Origin: Bradyrhizobium nanningense
Lineage (GTDB): Bacteria > Pseudomonadota > Alphaproteobacteria > Rhizobiales > Xanthobacteraceae
NCBI RefSeq assembly: GCF_004114535.1
Contig: NZ_LBJC01000031.1
Location: 141,851-205,850, forward strand
Direction: 5' to 3'
Length of the DNA: 64,000 nucleotides
The position numbers and the translations under genes are program-made. The notes beneath the pieces are model-generated. The model was given only the letters and a program-made list of their open reading frames with translations, searched no databases and was not told where the DNA came from. This document shows, piece after piece, positions 17,465 through 25,524 of the stretch (position 1 is its first letter; each line of letters opens with the position of its first letter).

Positions 17465-19060
17465 ATGAGTAACCCCGCTGAAAAGCCCGAGGTTGTGCAG
17501 CTTCCGGCCGAGCCGGTGAGCGCTCCATCGGCGAGCAGCCGAAGGGCTGCGGCGCAGCGGGTGCGCGAGGCGCGCGACAGGTTAACGTCGACCAGCGGAA
17601 CCCGACCGGCCTTCGACGCCGAGATGCTGCGCCAATATGCCCAGACCCGGCTGTCGGCTTCCTATGTCGTGATGCTGCTGGTGGTCGCGACCGGGGTGCT
17701 GTTCGGGCTGTGGATGCAGCCGATCCCCGCCGCAGCCTGGACGGTCGGCATGCTCTGCATCCACGCGGCGATGATCCGCAGTTGCCGGCGCTTCCTGACC
17801 GAGCCCGCCTCGCCCGCGGCGACGCGCGCATGGCGGACGCGCTTCGTCGTGCTCGATCTGCTCTATGGCCTGTGCTGGATGGCGATCCTGATCCACCCCG
17901 TGCTCGACATGGTCACGGAAACGCTGATGATGTTCCTGATGCTGCTGGTGATCGCAGTATCGAGCATGGTCGCCGCGAACTTGCCGATCGCAGCCCTTGC
18001 GGCCACCGCGCCGGTCGCGGTCGCCATGGCGCTGAGCTTTGCGATGACCGGCTCGCTGGACAATTATATCCTGGCCGCGCTCGCGCTCGCCGCCGAAGGC
18101 TATTTCGTGCTGCTGGCGCATCGCCTGCACTCCTCCACCTTCGCCACGCTGGAAGCGCGCGCCGAAAAGGACGCGCTGATCGGCGAGCTCGAACAGGCCA
18201 AGGCGATCTCGGACGAAGCGCGCCACCGCGCCGAATCCGCCAATGTCGCCAAATCGCGCTTCCTCGCGCAGATGAGCCACGAGCTGCGCACGCCGCTGAA
18301 CGCGATCCTCGGCTTTTCCGAGGTGATGAAGAGCGAGATCTTCGGCGCGCATGCGGTGCCTGTCTACAAGGAGTACTCGGCCGACATCCATAATTCGGGC
18401 GTCCACCTGCTCAACCTCATCAACGAGATCCTCGATCTGTCGCGGATCGAGGCCGGCCGCTACGAGCTCAACGAGGAAGCAGTGTCGCTGGTCGGCATCG
18501 TCGCCGACTGCCACCATCTGATGAAGCTGCGCGCCTCTAGCCGCGGCATCACCATCCACGAAGTGTTCGAGCAGGCAATGCCGCGGCTCTGGGCCGACGA
18601 GCGCGCGATCCGCCAGGTCGTGCTCAACCTGATTTCCAACTCGATCAAGTTCACGCCGCAGGGCGGCGAGATCTGGCTCAAGGCCGGCTGGACCGCTTCG
18701 GGCGGACAATACCTCTCGGTGAGGGATACCGGCTCCGGCATTCCCGAGGACGAGATCCCGGTCGTGCTCGCCTCGTTCGGCCAGGGCTCCAACTCGATCA
18801 AATCGGCCGAACAGGGCGCAGGGCTCGGTCTGCCGATCGCCAAGAATCTGATCGACCTGCATGGCGGCACGTTCACGCTGAAATCGAAGCTGCGCATCGG
18901 TACCGAGGTGATCGTCACCTTCCCGCCGGAGCGTGTGATGAGCGCGCTTGCGCCGCTGTCGGATGATTCTCCACCGCTCCAGCCGGAGAATTCCGTACTG
19001 CCCGATGAGAAGCGCCGGCCGCGCCACAAGCCGATCATGAGCGCCGGCACGGGCTCTTAA
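17465..19060 (+). CDS. PleC/PdhS-type cell-cycle histidine kinase
   Basis: This is a 531-residue membrane histidine kinase. Residues 1-60 are cytoplasmic and charged, about 65-225 contain several membrane helices, and a coiled coil (about 230-262) leads to the kinase core. The H box is AQMSHELRTPLNAILGFSEVMKSEIFG with H272; NLISNSIKF is the N box, and DTGSGIP and GAGLGLPIAKNL are the ATP lid and G boxes. The extended H-box sequence is characteristic of the PleC/DivJ/PdhS family acting on DivK-like regulators in alphaproteobacteria. The C-terminal 35 residues are Pro-rich. The ATG at 17465 follows 138 bases of promoter region with a perfect CtrA box. Assignment to PleC, DivJ or a PdhS paralogue is not possible by eye. 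Confidence 0.83.
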   Translation: MSNPAEKPEVVQLPAEPVSAPSASSRRAAAQRVREARDRLTSTSGTRPAFDAEMLRQYAQTRLSASYVVMLLVVATGVLFGLWMQPIPAAAWTVGMLCIHAAMIRSCRRFLTEPASPAATRAWRTRFVVLDLLYGLCWMAILIHPVLDMVTETLMMFLMLLVIAVSSMVAANLPIAALAATAPVAVAMALSFAMTGSLDNYILAALALAAEGYFVLLAHRLHSSTFATLEARAEKDALIGELEQAKAISDEARHRAESANVAKSRFLAQMSHELRTPLNAILGFSEVMKSEIFGAHAVPVYKEYSADIHNSGVHLLNLINEILDLSRIEAGRYELNEEAVSLVGIVADCHHLMKLRASSRGITIHEVFEQAMPRLWADERAIRQVVLNLISNSIKFTPQGGEIWLKAGWTASGGQYLSVRDTGSGIPEDEIPVVLASFGQGSNSIKSAEQGAGLGLPIAKNLIDLHGGTFTLKSKLRIGTEVIVTFPPERVMSALAPLSDDSPPLQPENSVLPDEKRRPRHKPIMSAGTGS

Positions 19061-19104
19061 CCAGAAGCTTGCAGAGATGCCCGACAATCCCCCACTATAT
19101 CCGA

Positions 19105-19308
19105 ATGAGCAAAGAAACGCCGTGCGTCGCCGTCTGCATGATCGATCCCAGGACCAAGCTGTGCTTCGGCTGCGGCCGGACCCTGCCCGAGATCGCGCGC
19201 TGGCACGCCATGGAAAGCGCCGAACGGCTCGCGGTCATGGCCCTGTTGCCGGCACGCATGACGGAAGCCGGACTTGCGTCGATCGCGCCATCGCCGAAAC
19301 GGACCTGA
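19105..19308 (+). CDS. DUF1289 small Cys-rich protein
   Basis: This is a 67-residue protein with the DUF1289 signature: TPCVAVCMIDPRTKLCFGCGRTLPEIARW, that is CX3CX8CX2C followed by RTLxEIxxW. The four cysteines suggest a small metal (zinc or Fe-S) site. The ATG at 19105 is used. It lies between the kinase and the protease gene (28-base gap), perhaps in one operon with the latter. Function unknown. Confidence 0.85.
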   Translation: MSKETPCVAVCMIDPRTKLCFGCGRTLPEIARWHAMESAERLAVMALLPARMTEAGLASIAPSPKRT

Positions 19309-19336
19309 CCGGCCTGCGCGCCTCCGGAGGCGCACG

Positions 19337-19891
19337 ATGATCCGCTTCCTGCTCGTTCTCGTCACGCTCGCCGGCACGGCAGGCGCGGTCGTCGCCTATG
19401 GCGATCCCGAGCAGATCGCGCGCGCCAGCCACAAGGTCTCGCACATCTTTCGCGCGCAGACGGTGGCGGCCGCCCCCGCCGTGCAGATCCCACGCGGCCA
19501 GGGCGGCGAATTCGCACTGCGCGCGAAGATCAATGGTGTCGCGGCGCCGATGGTGATCGATACCGGTGCGACGTCGGTGGTGCTGACGTGGGAAACCGCG
19601 AAAGCCATCGGGCTGCCGCTCGAGATGCTCGAATACGATGTCGATCTCGAAACCGCGGGCGGTCATACCAAGGCAGCCCGCCTCACGCTCGACCGTCTCT
19701 CCGTCGGTCATCTCGTCGAGAAATCGGTGCCGGCCCTCGTCGTCCAACGCGGGCAGATGAAGACCAACCTGCTCGGGATGAGCTTCCTCGACCGCCTGGA
19801 GAGCTGGGGCGTCCGCGCCGACAAGCTGATGCTGACCGGCTATCCCGAGCTTCAGAGCAGCCACCGCCGCTCGCGCACGGCGATGGACTAG
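19337..19891 (+). CDS. Retropepsin-like aspartic protease (TIGR02281 type)
   Basis: This is a 184-residue clan AA aspartic protease with an N-terminal membrane anchor or signal (residues 1-20) and the single catalytic motif VIDTGATSVVL near residue 75; dimerisation would complete the active site. LLGMSFLDRL is the second conserved family segment. The ATG at 19337 has a GGAGG site 8 bases upstream. It is probably periplasmic or membrane-anchored; substrate unknown. It follows the DUF1289 gene closely. Confidence 0.85.
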   Translation: MIRFLLVLVTLAGTAGAVVAYGDPEQIARASHKVSHIFRAQTVAAAPAVQIPRGQGGEFALRAKINGVAAPMVIDTGATSVVLTWETAKAIGLPLEMLEYDVDLETAGGHTKAARLTLDRLSVGHLVEKSVPALVVQRGQMKTNLLGMSFLDRLESWGVRADKLMLTGYPELQSSHRRSRTAMD

Positions 19892-19956
19892 GTCGCAGCG
19901 GGACGTGCGGCGCCATTCGAGCGGACTCTCATTCCTGGCGACAACAAACCGCGAGA

Positions 19957-19979
19957 GCATGCAGGTGCGATCTGCATGC
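19957..19979. terminator. Hairpin between convergent genes
   Basis: GCATGCAG-N7-CTGCATGC is a perfect 8-base stem between the ends of the plus-strand protease gene (19891) and the minus-strand phosphoesterase gene (19982). It lacks a T tract but sits where a shared bidirectional terminator would be expected. Confidence 0.4.
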
Positions 19980-19981
19980 AC

Positions 19982-20584
19982 CTAAGTGACGAACCAATTC
20001 ACCGTTGGGCCCAGATTGTGAACCCGGCACTCGCCGAGAATGCCGGATCTGCCCCAGGCGTGATGGATGTGACCACATAGATGGAGCCGCGGCTTCGTCG
20101 ACAGGACGGCATCGCGGATAGCGTGGCTGCCTTCGTGGGCGCCGTCCCTTTGAACGTCGGCGCAGCCGAACGGCGGCGAGTGAGTCACGAGAACCGCCCC
20201 CGGCGGACACCCGCGGATCAGATCCGCCGCCTCCGCCTCACCGAGCCGCCGATTCCAGGACTCGTCCCGCCGACCCGCGGGGATTTCAAATCCGAGGCCG
20301 AAGAACGGCACGCCTTCAACTGTCACGGCTTCGCCATGAAGAACGTGGATGGCAGTGTTGATACAACAGGCACGCCGCAACTCGTTCAGGTCGTCATGGT
20401 TGCCAGCGACGAGGACCATGGGAACGGTGATGGCGCGGAGCAGATCAACCGTCTCGCGCAGCCCGATCCCCTGGGTTGAGAAATCGCCGGCGCCCACCAC
20501 GACGTCGGCCTCTCGCGAGGCACCGACGATAGCCTGTGCGGCATCACTGTCTCGATGCAAGTCGCTAAAGGCCAAGATCTTCAT
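19982..20584 (-). CDS. Metallophosphoesterase
   Basis: This is a 200-residue calcineurin-like phosphoesterase with the full dimetal motif set: D8 and H10 in FSDLH, D34 in GAGDF, GNHD, a histidine in LVTHSPPFG and GHIHHAWG. It lies 19 bases after the phosphonopyruvate hydrolase gene in the same direction, so the two probably form one operon. It might release phosphate from a phosphonate- or phosphate-ester metabolite, but the natural substrate is not evident. Confidence 0.88.
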   Translation of the reverse strand: MKILAFSDLHRDSDAAQAIVGASREADVVVGAGDFSTQGIGLRETVDLLRAITVPMVLVAGNHDDLNELRRACCINTAIHVLHGEAVTVEGVPFFGLGFEIPAGRRDESWNRRLGEAEAADLIRGCPPGAVLVTHSPPFGCADVQRDGAHEGSHAIRDAVLSTKPRLHLCGHIHHAWGRSGILGECRVHNLGPTVNWFVT

Positions 20585-20603
20585 CAGCGCCGTCTCTCTT
20601 TGC

Positions 20604-21479
20604 TCATCTCAGATAGCGCTTCTCGTCGGCCCTGACTTTATCCATGCCCTGCAGACGGAAGATCTCCTCGACGGAGACGATTACCCTGTCGACATTCTGG
20701 ATGCCGCCATCCTTCAGGATGGCGGCGAAAACATCCTTCATCGCCATAACGGCTGCGCGGATCGCGTGGTTGCCGTAAATGACCATCTTGATCTTTCCGA
20801 GCGCACGAATGCGTTCCGTCGTCATCTCGGGATACGCGGTCGGAACGATAACGAGCGGCACCCTGCCCTTGAAGGCGCGCACGAAACTCTCCACCTCGTC
20901 GGGCGTCTTTCGCTTGGAATGGATCAGGACCATGTCCGCCCCGGCCTCCTCATAGGCCGCAGCCCGCTTCAGTGCTTCTTGCTCTCCCAGCCCGGCTATC
21001 AACGCCTCGTCGCGCGCGACCACCAGGAAGCCGGCATCTTTTCGCGTCTGACACGCGGCTTCGATCTTGCCCTGAAACTCCTCGATCCGCAGCAACTCCT
21101 GGCGGCCATCCGTCACGAGGCTGGTCACCTTCGGAAACGACTTATCCTCGATGACGACAGCAGAGGCCCCAGCGCGCTCATACTGCTGCACCGCGTGAAT
21201 CACATTGATGGCGTTGCCAAAGCCGGTGTCGATGTCGGCAACAATCGGTAGATCCACCCGCTCGGCCATGGCACGCATCATGTCGAGGTGCTGCGTCATC
21301 GAAATCAGACTGACATCGGCAAGACCGTACAGCGCCGAGAGCTCGAAGCCCGACGCCCAGATGCCGTCAAACCCCGCCTCCTGCGCGAGCAGCGCGGACA
21401 ACGGGCTATGCGCCGCCATGATCTGGACGAGACCGGAATTGGCCATCTTGTCCCTGAGCAGATGTCCTTTGCCGTTCAT
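20604..21479 (-). CDS. Probable phosphonopyruvate hydrolase
   Basis: This is a 291-residue member of the PEP mutase/isocitrate lyase superfamily. Active-site elements are visible: AAHSPLSALLA, WASGFELSA, metal-binding D82 and D84 in ADIDTGFGN, E111 and K113 in EDKSFPK, and the conserved IVPTAYPE. The loop reads EDKSFPKVTSL with threonine at 119, whereas PEP mutases carry asparagine (EDKxFPKxNS). Threonine at that place is the mark of phosphonopyruvate hydrolase (PalA/PphA), which cleaves phosphonopyruvate to pyruvate and phosphate. The ATG at 21479 has a GGAGGA site. It is co-oriented with a metallophosphoesterase and divergent from a LysR gene, as palA is with palR in known phosphonoalanine pathways. 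A lyase of another short-chain acid is the main alternative. Confidence 0.75.
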   Translation of the reverse strand: MNGKGHLLRDKMANSGLVQIMAAHSPLSALLAQEAGFDGIWASGFELSALYGLADVSLISMTQHLDMMRAMAERVDLPIVADIDTGFGNAINVIHAVQQYERAGASAVVIEDKSFPKVTSLVTDGRQELLRIEEFQGKIEAACQTRKDAGFLVVARDEALIAGLGEQEALKRAAAYEEAGADMVLIHSKRKTPDEVESFVRAFKGRVPLVIVPTAYPEMTTERIRALGKIKMVIYGNHAIRAAVMAMKDVFAAILKDGGIQNVDRVIVSVEEIFRLQGMDKVRADEKRYLR

Positions 21480-21594
21480 GATCTTTATTTCCTCCGTGCG
21501 TCCAAAGCAGGCGCGGATCCGGCCTGGGGCAAAATGATAGGAATACTCACGAGCTGACAGCGCGGCAGCTGCGGCGCGATCGCCTTTCTGAAGC

Positions 21595-21614
21595 GATAAT
21601 TGTATGAGATAATT
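21595..21614. promoter_or_regulatory. Candidate LysR-binding repeat between divergent genes
   Basis: GATAATT occurs twice, 13 bases apart, in the 184-base divergent region between the hydrolase (start 21479) and the LysR gene (start 21664). LysR proteins bind such AT-rich repeated sites between themselves and their target. The repeat is visible; its role is inferred. Confidence 0.35.
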
Positions 21615-21663
21615 CCTCCAGACCATCCCGAAATTCGCATCCATCTGTTAGATTTTCTAAATC

Positions 21664-22545
21664 ATGAGACGCTTACCGCCCCTGAGAGCATTGAAGGTCT
21701 TCGAAGCGGTCGCCCGACACTCGAGCGTGACCGCCGCTGCCGAAGAGCTGTGTGTTTCTCACGGCGCGGTCAGTCAGCAGATCAGGATTCTGGAAGAGTA
21801 TTTCGGCCGGTCTCTCTTCCGCCGCTCAGGGCGCGGGATCGAGCCGACGCTGGAGGCATCAGCCTACCTCGCGGATGTCAGGGCGTGTCTGGATCGTCTG
21901 GCGATCGCGTCGGAACAACTGGCGCGGCGCAGGCCAGGCAGAATTCTCAAGATCAACGCGACACCGTCTTTCGCGATGCGCTGGCTGATCCCGCAGACAT
22001 CGTCATTTCAATTGGCGAATCCCTCGATCGAACTGCGCCTGTCGACATCTCCGACCGACGAGATCGATCAGCTCGGCGAGCCCTTTGATTTCATCATTCG
22101 CCGTGACGTCATGCGGCGCAGCGATCACTCTTGCGGGAAAATCGCCGATGACGTTTCGACGGCGCTCGTGAGCCCCATGCTGCTCGAGAAGCACAGCATA
22201 AATGCTCCGCGAGATCTGCTAGCCGTGCCGCTTCTTCACCTCAAATCGCGACCCGACGCCTGGAGGGGGTGGCTCGGCGCCAGTGGCGTCGTGATCGGAG
22301 AAACAGTTGCCGGACCGTACTTCGATCATTTCTTCCTGTCCCTGCAGGCTGCGATCAACGGCCTCGGCGCCGCGGTCGGGCCGTTCGCATTGATCCAGGA
22401 CGACCTCGCGAGCGGAAGACTGGTCGCGCCGTTTCCGGAGCGCACGCTGGTTGGCCCTGGCTTCCATGTCCTCTACAGAACGGCGATGAAGGACCGGGCC
22501 GGACGGCTGTTTCTGGATTGGCTTCTCGCGCAGGCAGGGCGGTGA
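21664..22545 (+). CDS. LysR-family regulator, GcvA-like
   Basis: This is a 293-residue LysR regulator. The N-terminal helix-turn-helix is at residues 5-60 (LRALKVFEAVARHSSVTAAA, then VSHGAVSQQIRILEEY), followed by an effector-binding domain. The opening RRLPPLRALKVFE is typical of the GcvA-like branch. It is divergent from the phosphonopyruvate hydrolase gene across 184 bases and is therefore its likely regulator. The allE gene ends 31 bases after it on the opposite strand, so the two are convergent. Confidence 0.9.
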   Translation: MRRLPPLRALKVFEAVARHSSVTAAAEELCVSHGAVSQQIRILEEYFGRSLFRRSGRGIEPTLEASAYLADVRACLDRLAIASEQLARRRPGRILKINATPSFAMRWLIPQTSSFQLANPSIELRLSTSPTDEIDQLGEPFDFIIRRDVMRRSDHSCGKIADDVSTALVSPMLLEKHSINAPRDLLAVPLLHLKSRPDAWRGWLGASGVVIGETVAGPYFDHFFLSLQAAINGLGAAVGPFALIQDDLASGRLVAPFPERTLVGPGFHVLYRTAMKDRAGRLFLDWLLAQAGR

Positions 22546-22575
22546 CGGGCTCGCCAAGCGGGCGGGCGCAGCAGG

Positions 22576-23418
22576 CTAAACCAGCGGCGGGCCCTGCCGC
22601 AGATTCATGTGACGGTTGACGTCCTTGTAGAGCAGATAGCGAAACCGGCCGGGGCCTCCGGCGTAGCAGGCCTGCGGGCAGAATGCGCGCAGCCACATGT
22701 AGTCTCCGGCCTCGACCTCCACCCAATCCTGATTGAGACGGTAAACGGCCTTGCCCTCGAGGACATACAATCCGTGCTCCATGACATGCGTCTCTGCGAA
22801 GGGAATCGTCCCACCCGGTTCGAACGTCACGATGGTGATGTGCATGTCGTGGCGCATGTCCGCCGGATCGACGAAGCGGGTGGTCGCCCACCTCCCTTCT
22901 GTGCCCGGCATCGCGATCGGTTCGATGGAGTCTTCGTTGATCACGATGGCCTCGGGCACGGCCACCCCCGGCACGCGCTGGTACAGTTTGCGGATCCAGT
23001 GAACCTGTGCAGGGTCCAGGCCGCGGTTGCGAATGCTCCAGGCGCAGCCCGGAGGCACGTAGGCGAAGCTGCCGGGCCGCAGCTCAAATTCACCATCGGC
23101 CAATTTGAGACTCAACTTGCCGCCGACGACGAACAACGCCCCCTCGGCATCCTTGTCCGGCTCTGGCATGTCACTTCCTCCGGCCGGCGCGATCTCCATG
23201 AGATAATGGGAGAACGTCTCGGCGAAGCCGGAGAGCGGTCGCGCCAACACCCAGACGCGCGTGCTGTCCCAATGCGGCAGGTAGCTGACGACGATATCGC
23301 GTTGCACGCCGCTCGGGATGACGGCGTATGCGTTCGTAAAGACCGCGCGGCCGCTCAGCAGGTCCGTCTGGGGCGGATGGCCGCCCTGCGGTACGTGATA
23401 GGTGCGCGACGACATCAT
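22576..23418 (-). CDS. allE: (S)-ureidoglycine aminohydrolase
   Basis: This is a 280-residue bicupin enzyme that converts (S)-ureidoglycine to (S)-ureidoglycolate with release of ammonia, in allantoin degradation. Two cupin modules are seen: one at about 60-130 (GALFVVGGKLSLKLADGEFELRPG, AYVPPG) and one at about 190-265 (THVMEHGLYVLEGKAVYRL, GDYMWLRAFCPQACYAGG). The second holds the conserved manganese-binding His, Glu and Gln. ATG at 23418 is the first of two consecutive ATGs. It is the last gene of a dctA-allA-allE operon with gaps of 24 and 31 bases. Confidence 0.9.
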   Translation of the reverse strand: MMSSRTYHVPQGGHPPQTDLLSGRAVFTNAYAVIPSGVQRDIVVSYLPHWDSTRVWVLARPLSGFAETFSHYLMEIAPAGGSDMPEPDKDAEGALFVVGGKLSLKLADGEFELRPGSFAYVPPGCAWSIRNRGLDPAQVHWIRKLYQRVPGVAVPEAIVINEDSIEPIAMPGTEGRWATTRFVDPADMRHDMHITIVTFEPGGTIPFAETHVMEHGLYVLEGKAVYRLNQDWVEVEAGDYMWLRAFCPQACYAGGPGRFRYLLYKDVNRHMNLRQGPPLV

Positions 23419-23449
23419 CAAGCCTCGTGAAGGTTACCGATCGGACGTA

Positions 23450-23950
23450 TCAGCTTGCAGCTGACTGAACACCGATCTGCATCGGCTCGCTCAGCCAGTG
23501 TTCTTCGAGATTGGCGCCATCCCCCTTGCGGTCGACGACGAGGAACGCGCTTGCGTCCTTCAGAACCAGGAGCGGATGGTGCCAGCAGTTTCTAGCATAG
23601 TTCACGCCCTGGTGGCCCTTTGCCGCGAACGCCCGGTAGCTGGCGGGGACGCCCGGGTCTGTGCAAACGACCACGAGCCAATCCGCTCCGTTCAGGGGGA
23701 CGAACATCTGGCTTCCAAGCGGATGGCGCTCCATCAGGCGGATCGCGATCGGCGCAGGCCGCACTGAGGCGACAAACCAGCCGATGTTGACCTGTCCGCC
23801 TTCCGTGGCAATGTCGATATGGGCGAGCCCGTCAAAGCGCTGAGCGTAACCCTGGTTGATCGACAGCGGCGTGTTACCTTCCGTCTCGACGACGTCTCCG
23901 AACGGAGCGAATGCCTGCTGCGTCAAAGGCTCGATCGAGAGTGTCACCAT
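23450..23950 (-). CDS. allA: Ureidoglycolate lyase
   Basis: This is a 166-residue enzyme splitting (S)-ureidoglycolate into glyoxylate and urea, the step after AllE. Family features are the start IEPLTQQAFAPFGDVVE, INQGYAQRFDGLA, VFV-like strands before ERHPLGSQMFVPL, and the GVNYARNCWHHPLLVL active-site strand. The ATG at 23950 is preferred over a TTG 12 bases upstream. It lies between dctA and allE on the same strand, so a transporter and two consecutive ureide enzymes are co-transcribed. Confidence 0.92.
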   Translation of the reverse strand: MVTLSIEPLTQQAFAPFGDVVETEGNTPLSINQGYAQRFDGLAHIDIATEGGQVNIGWFVASVRPAPIAIRLMERHPLGSQMFVPLNGADWLVVVCTDPGVPASYRAFAAKGHQGVNYARNCWHHPLLVLKDASAFLVVDRKGDGANLEEHWLSEPMQIGVQSAAS

Positions 23951-23974
23951 TGCGGGCCTCAAGCGCCACCGTGT

Positions 23975-25318
23975 TCAAAGAGTCTGCAGACCTGCGACCG
24001 GAGCATCCGCACTGTTTGGATCCAATCGCAGATTCTCGACTGAAGGGTCAATCTCGCCGTTCAGAATGCGACGCGCCTTCGCGTGATCGAGGTCTCCCTC
24101 CCATGAGGCGACGACGACTGTCGCAACGCAGTTTCCGACGTAGTTGCCGAGCGCGCGGGCGATGCCGATGAACCAGTCTACCGACAAGATGAGCACCAGT
24201 CCAATCGCCGGGATGGCCGGAATGGCGGCCAGCGTCGCAGCGAGGACGACGATGGCCGAGCCCGGGACACCATGAGCACCTTTGGAGGTGAGCAACGCGA
24301 CGCCGAGGATGGCCAGCAGGTCGCCCGTGGCAAGCGGCGTATTCGTCGCCTGTGCAATGAAGACGGCCGCCAGGGTCAAGTAGATGGAGAACGCATCCAG
24401 ATTGAACGAGTACCCGGTCGGGATCACCAGACCGACGGTCGATCGCTTGATCCCGAGCAGCTCGAGCTTACGCATGGTCTGTGGCAGCACGCTGTCGCCC
24501 GCGGCCGTCCCGAGAACGATCAACAGCTCTTCGCGCAGATAGGCCAGCAGCTTGAACAGGCTGAAGCCGGAAAGCCGCATGATCGCGCCGAGAACGACGA
24601 CCACGAACAGAACCACTGCCAGATAGAACAGGGCAACGAGGCCCCCGAGCTGCTTGAGCGAACTGATGCCGTATTTTCCGACCGTGAAGGCGATCGCACC
24701 AAAGACACCGATCGGCGCGAGCCGGACGACGAAGTTCATCATCTTGAAGATGATCTCGTTCACCCGCTCGACGAACTCAACGACTGGCCTCGCGCGTTCG
24801 CCGCACAGTGACACGGCGCAACCGAACATGATCGAGACGATCAGGACCTGCAGAACGTCGCCGGAGCTGAAAGCCCCGACAAGCGTCGAAGGAATGAGCT
24901 TCATCAGGAATTCGGAGACGCCCCCGCCTGCGACCTGGGCCGCCGTCTGGCTGAACCCGCTGAGCGCCTTGGCGTCCAACGCCTTCGGATCGATGTTCAT
25001 TCCGGCGCCCGGCTGGAAATAATAGGCAAGCGCAATGCCAAACACCAAGGCAACGGTGGTAACGATCTCGAAATAGAGAAGCGAACGAATGCCGACCCTT
25101 CCAACCTTTGAAAGGTCGCCGGCCGCCGAAATTCCCTGCACGACGACGCAGAACACGATCACCGGCACCAGCATCTTGATCAGCTTGATGAAGCCATCAC
25201 CCAGCGGCTTCATCTGCAATGCGGTATCGGGATAGACGACGCCGAGCGCAATGCCGGCCGCGAGTGCAACGACGACCTGGAAGAAGAGTGACTTGAAGAT
25301 CTTGGGCATGAAGAACAT
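23975..25318 (-). CDS. dctA: Dicarboxylate/H+ symporter, DctA family
   Basis: This is a membrane carrier of the DAACS family of about 447 residues, normally importing succinate, fumarate and malate. Conserved parts include FKSLFFQVVVALAAGI at the start, MLVPVIVFCVVVQGI, the hairpin-1 serine stretch around GTAAGDSVLPQTM, GYSFNLDAFSIYL, and the LLTSKGAHGVPGSAIVVL hairpin. The ATG at 25318 has AGGAAGG 8 bases upstream; the in-frame ORF extends further but without a family match. Because it leads an operon with allA and allE, it may take up a ureide or glyoxylate-related acid rather than generic C4 acids; that is inference. Confidence 0.88.
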   Translation of the reverse strand: MFFMPKIFKSLFFQVVVALAAGIALGVVYPDTALQMKPLGDGFIKLIKMLVPVIVFCVVVQGISAAGDLSKVGRVGIRSLLYFEIVTTVALVFGIALAYYFQPGAGMNIDPKALDAKALSGFSQTAAQVAGGGVSEFLMKLIPSTLVGAFSSGDVLQVLIVSIMFGCAVSLCGERARPVVEFVERVNEIIFKMMNFVVRLAPIGVFGAIAFTVGKYGISSLKQLGGLVALFYLAVVLFVVVVLGAIMRLSGFSLFKLLAYLREELLIVLGTAAGDSVLPQTMRKLELLGIKRSTVGLVIPTGYSFNLDAFSIYLTLAAVFIAQATNTPLATGDLLAILGVALLTSKGAHGVPGSAIVVLAATLAAIPAIPAIGLVLILSVDWFIGIARALGNYVGNCVATVVVASWEGDLDHAKARRILNGEIDPSVENLRLDPNSADAPVAGLQTL

Positions 25319-25524
25319 GGGCATGGCCTTCCTCGCTCGCTGGGCTTCCATCTGGCTTGGTCGGCCGGAGCCTTCGCCATTGTTGTCGTTGGCGGCGACG
25401 TGAGATCGCTGCGGACGGAGCGTTTCGCGGCGACAGGACGCTTGGAAGGCTCCGCCGGTCATTCGTTGACCAGGTGCGACATGAAGTCCAATATATAGAG
25501 CGACACGATTAATAGGTTTTCGCT

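Noticed and set aside
20604..21479. Annotation as PEP mutase
   Set aside because: The position equivalent to the mutase asparagine is T119, and no phosphonopyruvate decarboxylase lies nearby; hydrolase fits better.
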